Notes under the pieces: generated by a model | The model's input: only the letters and a program-made list of their open reading frames with translations | Databases searched by the model: none | Told to the model about the DNA's origin: nothing | NCBI GenBank assembly: GCA_002179805.1 | Contig: NAVB01001896.1 | Location: 1 to 10,107 of the forward strand | Length of the DNA: 10,107 bases | DNA from: Acanthamoeba lenticulata | Taxonomy: Eukaryota > Discosea > Longamoebia > Acanthamoebidae | Direction: 5' to 3' | Position numbers and translations under genes: made by a program | Shown: positions 7,629-10,107 of the stretch, one piece after another | Numbering within the stretch: the stretch's first letter is position 1 | Layout: every line of letters starts with the position of its first letter

Positions 7629-10107
7629 TCACTTCTTGGGGAAGGAAAGCAGATAGGCTTCATCCGCCTCAAGCGTCTTCTGGCCCTTGCGCTGTCTCGC
7701 CAGGCCGTCCAGCGTGGCCATCACGTTGCGCGGCACCGGGTTGGGCGCGTACCTGGAAGGGACAAGAAATTGAATATCAAAAAAAAGCAAATAAAAGCCA
7801 AAAGCAAAAAGAAGGTGGAGAGAGTAGCAGGCTGTACTGGTCGGTTTGGAAGTGCTCGAGAAGATACTTGATCTGGGGGATGGTGAGGGTGGGGAACACG
7901 TTCTCGATCATCTCCTCATCGGTGAAGATGTCCTTGTCCACCACCAGTACGTTGGCCGCCTCCGTGATGTGGAGCAGGTATCGCTTGGCCGCCTGCGACA
8001 GGTGCTTCTTGTCGTTCTTGTCGGCCTTGGAGATCCACTCCTCCAGCTGCGAGAGGCCCAGCTTGATCTGGAACCCCGAGCCGCACGAGCACAGCTCCTC
8101 CTGGCGCAGCAGGTTGTTGAACAGCCTGCATTGATTTTGGCCCATGAATAAATTAGTCAATTGTAAATTTTTATTATTTAAAAAATTAAAAATAAAATAG
8201 AAATCGATAAGATTACAGAATAGAGGATGGCAGCGCACCGGGTGTTGATGTAGTAGAAGACCTGGCAGAAGAACTGCTTGATGATCGAGTCAAAGAGGTT
8301 GTACTTGTGGAGCATCTCCAGATGTTCGCTGAGGATGGTGGTAAGGCCCGAGCTCGGAAGGGCGTTGCTCTTGTTCTTGCCGCTGCTCATCTTCGAGCCG
8401 CGATCCCTTGGGTGCGACGGCCCACGCCGATCCCTCCTGCACCAGGAGGGAAGATGGGGCGGGAAACGACCACCACCCAACACGTTGGATGGGTTGGTTG
8501 AATGGAAAGAAAGAAATCGCGAGGTAAAGGGGTGAAGTAAAAACGAAAAGAGCGAAAACGAAAGCAAAGAGGCAAAAGAACGAAAACGACGTGGGATGCA
8601 GAAAATGAAGCCAAGAGGAGGGCGGGCGAGGAGTCAGCCGAAAGAAATCCACAAACGCCACAGCAAAGAAAGCGTACCCAGCGATGGGCTGCAGGATGGC
8701 CGGGACGATGACATCGTCGATGTGGGCGTAGATGTTCTTGAGGAAGGCCGAATAGATCTCGAAGATGATGGTCTCCAGGTTGTGGAAGAAGATCGACACG
8801 GGATCATCGTCATCCTCATTGGCCTTGTTCGAGTCTCTGCAAAAGCCAAACGGACATGAGAAAACAAATCATATTTGTAATAAAGGATTTTTTTAATAAT
8901 AAAAAAAAAAGAGGGCGCCATACCGGAAGATGTAGATGCCGTTCTCGGGGATGTTGCCGCTGTTCTCGTCCTCGCTCGTGCCGACGTCGAGCTCGAGCTG
9001 CTCGTGCAGATTCGTCGCGAAGGAGAGCCACTTGATCAGCGCCGCGTTGTCATCCGTCACCACCTGCTCGCCCACGCACACGTAAGAAAGGAGACCACAA
9101 TTCCTTCGAGGAGGCTGGCTAAGGGAGGAGGAAGCAGGGCGTGCCTTGTAGCCCTTCTTGATGGCGTCGAGAATCTTGGAAAGGAGTCGCTCATTGGGCG
9201 GATCGTTGAGCACGCCCCACTGGCTGAGCATCTTGCACATGTTCTGGGCCGACACGTGCACTCCGTCCTGTTCAAAGAAGACATTAACAAATAATAATAA
9301 TAATAGAAAAGAAAGATAATCTTCCAACTTGAAAAATGCACATACCCGGTATTTGCTGGCCATGCAGTAGATCTCGCGCTCGATGAGCTCATCCTCCTCC
9401 TTCTCCTGCTCAAAGGATTTGAGCTTCTTGCGCAGACTCTCGAGCTCCTTGCTTTCGGCGCCGCCACTGCTCGCACTGCTGCTGCTGCTGCTGGCGCCGC
9501 CGGCCTTGCTCTTGGCGCGGTCGAGCTCCTGCTGTAGGCTCTCGAGCTTGTCGCGCGCTTCGCGGTTCTCCTTGGTGAGGGCCTTGACCTCGGACTTCTG
9601 CTTGTCGAGTTGGCTCTTCAGCGACTCGACCGACTCGCCTCCGCTGCTGGCCCCGCCGCCGTTGGAGACGCCTCCCGCCTTTGAGACGAGCAGCTGGAGT
9701 TCGCTGATGCGCTTTTCCTTGTCCTCCACCTCCTTTTGGGCCTTCTTGAGCTTCTTTTTCGTCGACTCGAGCTCCTCCTCCAATTCATCTACACACCAGA
9801 GGGGGGAGGAGATTCGTCAAAGAACGAAAACGAATGCGAAAACAAAGAGCGAAGAAATACCATTTGTTCCGCCCGAGGCACCTCCGGCGCTGTTCTTCTG
9901 TTGTTCGGAGAGAAGGGCGGTTAGGCGTTCGTTGTCATCAGCCTTTTGCTTGAGCTGCGAGCGCAGATCGGCCGCCTCGGTGTCGAGGCGGCGCGCCCGC
10001 TCAGCCGCGGCGTCGGCGTCCTGCCGGACGCGCGTGACCTCCTTCTCGCGCTCCGCCAACAGGCGCTCGCGCTCGGCGAGGAGCTGCTGCAGCTGCTGCA
10101 CATGCTT
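7629..10107 (-). CDS. Coiled-coil protein with myosin-V-type globular tail (DIL domain), 5' partial
   Basis: Exons, in reading order: >10107-9861, 9788-9346, 9267-9145, 9063-8924, 8836-8678, 8436-8239, 8125-7838, 7752-7629. They give 573 residues, with TGA at 7629-7631 and the start beyond the window. The first 215 visible residues are heptad-rich coiled coil (LLAERERLLAEREKEV, EEELESTKKKLKKAQKEVED) broken by Gly/Ser linkers. From about 215 to the end is a globular tail. HNLETIIFEIYSAFLKNIYA and DDVIVPAILQ are followed by the DIL signature: VFYYINTRLFNNLLRQEELC, then LGLSQLEEWI. Family knowledge: this tail in class V myosins and fungal Myo2 binds cargo and Rab adaptors. DIL domains also occur without a motor, so whether a myosin head lies upstream cannot be told here. 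Four successive introns (8923 to 7753) are phase 2. The intron 9064-9144 uses a GC donor. Confidence 0.9.

Noticed and set aside
4814..10107. Co-oriented genes as an operon or polycistronic unit
   Set aside because: Each gene has its own start, spacers of 222-480 bp separate them, and the receptor has its own TATA-like box. Tandem orientation of four genes is common by chance.

Overview
The window reads as nuclear DNA of a GC-rich free-living amoeba, most likely Acanthamoeba or a close amoebozoan relative. The reasons are strongly GC3-biased exons, many 50-240 nt introns that are often AT-rich, and a gene set (Frizzled-like 7TM receptor, kelch propeller, DIL/globular-tail protein) typical of Amoebozoa. 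The species is an inference from style. I see nothing prokaryotic or mobile.

Four genes lie head to tail on the minus strand, so they read from right to left. (1) 7629-10107+: the C-terminal 573 residues of a coiled-coil protein ending in a myosin-V-type globular tail (DIL domain), 8 exons, 5' end outside the window. (2) 4814-7406: a complete 666-residue protein with an acidic N-terminus, six kelch-type blades and a short helical C-terminus, 8 exons. (3) 1616-4349: a complete 552-residue Frizzled/Smoothened-like receptor with signal peptide, Cys-rich extracellular Frizzled domain, seven membrane segments and a short Ser/Thr-rich tail, 12 exons. (4) 30-1135: an unrecognised protein of about 285 residues in 5 proposed exons, whose lower GC3 and last intron make it the least certain model. 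All exon chains were built by hand from splice signals and phase, and each closes to a whole number of codons.

Gaps between genes are short: 222 bp (DIL to kelch), 464 bp (kelch to receptor) and 480 bp (receptor to the leftmost gene). The 464-bp gap holds a TATA-like ATAAATA 38 nt before the receptor start. The 480-bp gap holds a small plus-strand Cys-rich coding-like island and a cluster of E2F-like TTGGCGC sites just before the leftmost gene's ATG. The four genes do not form an obvious pathway. A receptor, a propeller scaffold and a vesicle-tail protein side by side look like ordinary neighbours, not a system.

The most interesting signals are in splicing. There are two probable GC-AG introns, three introns that are multiples of three and free of in-frame stops, one NAGNAG tandem acceptor, and a marked preference for GTAC at donors (16 of 28). 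The receptor is also notable for having a Wnt-receptor-like Cys-rich domain while lacking an evident KTxxxW motif.
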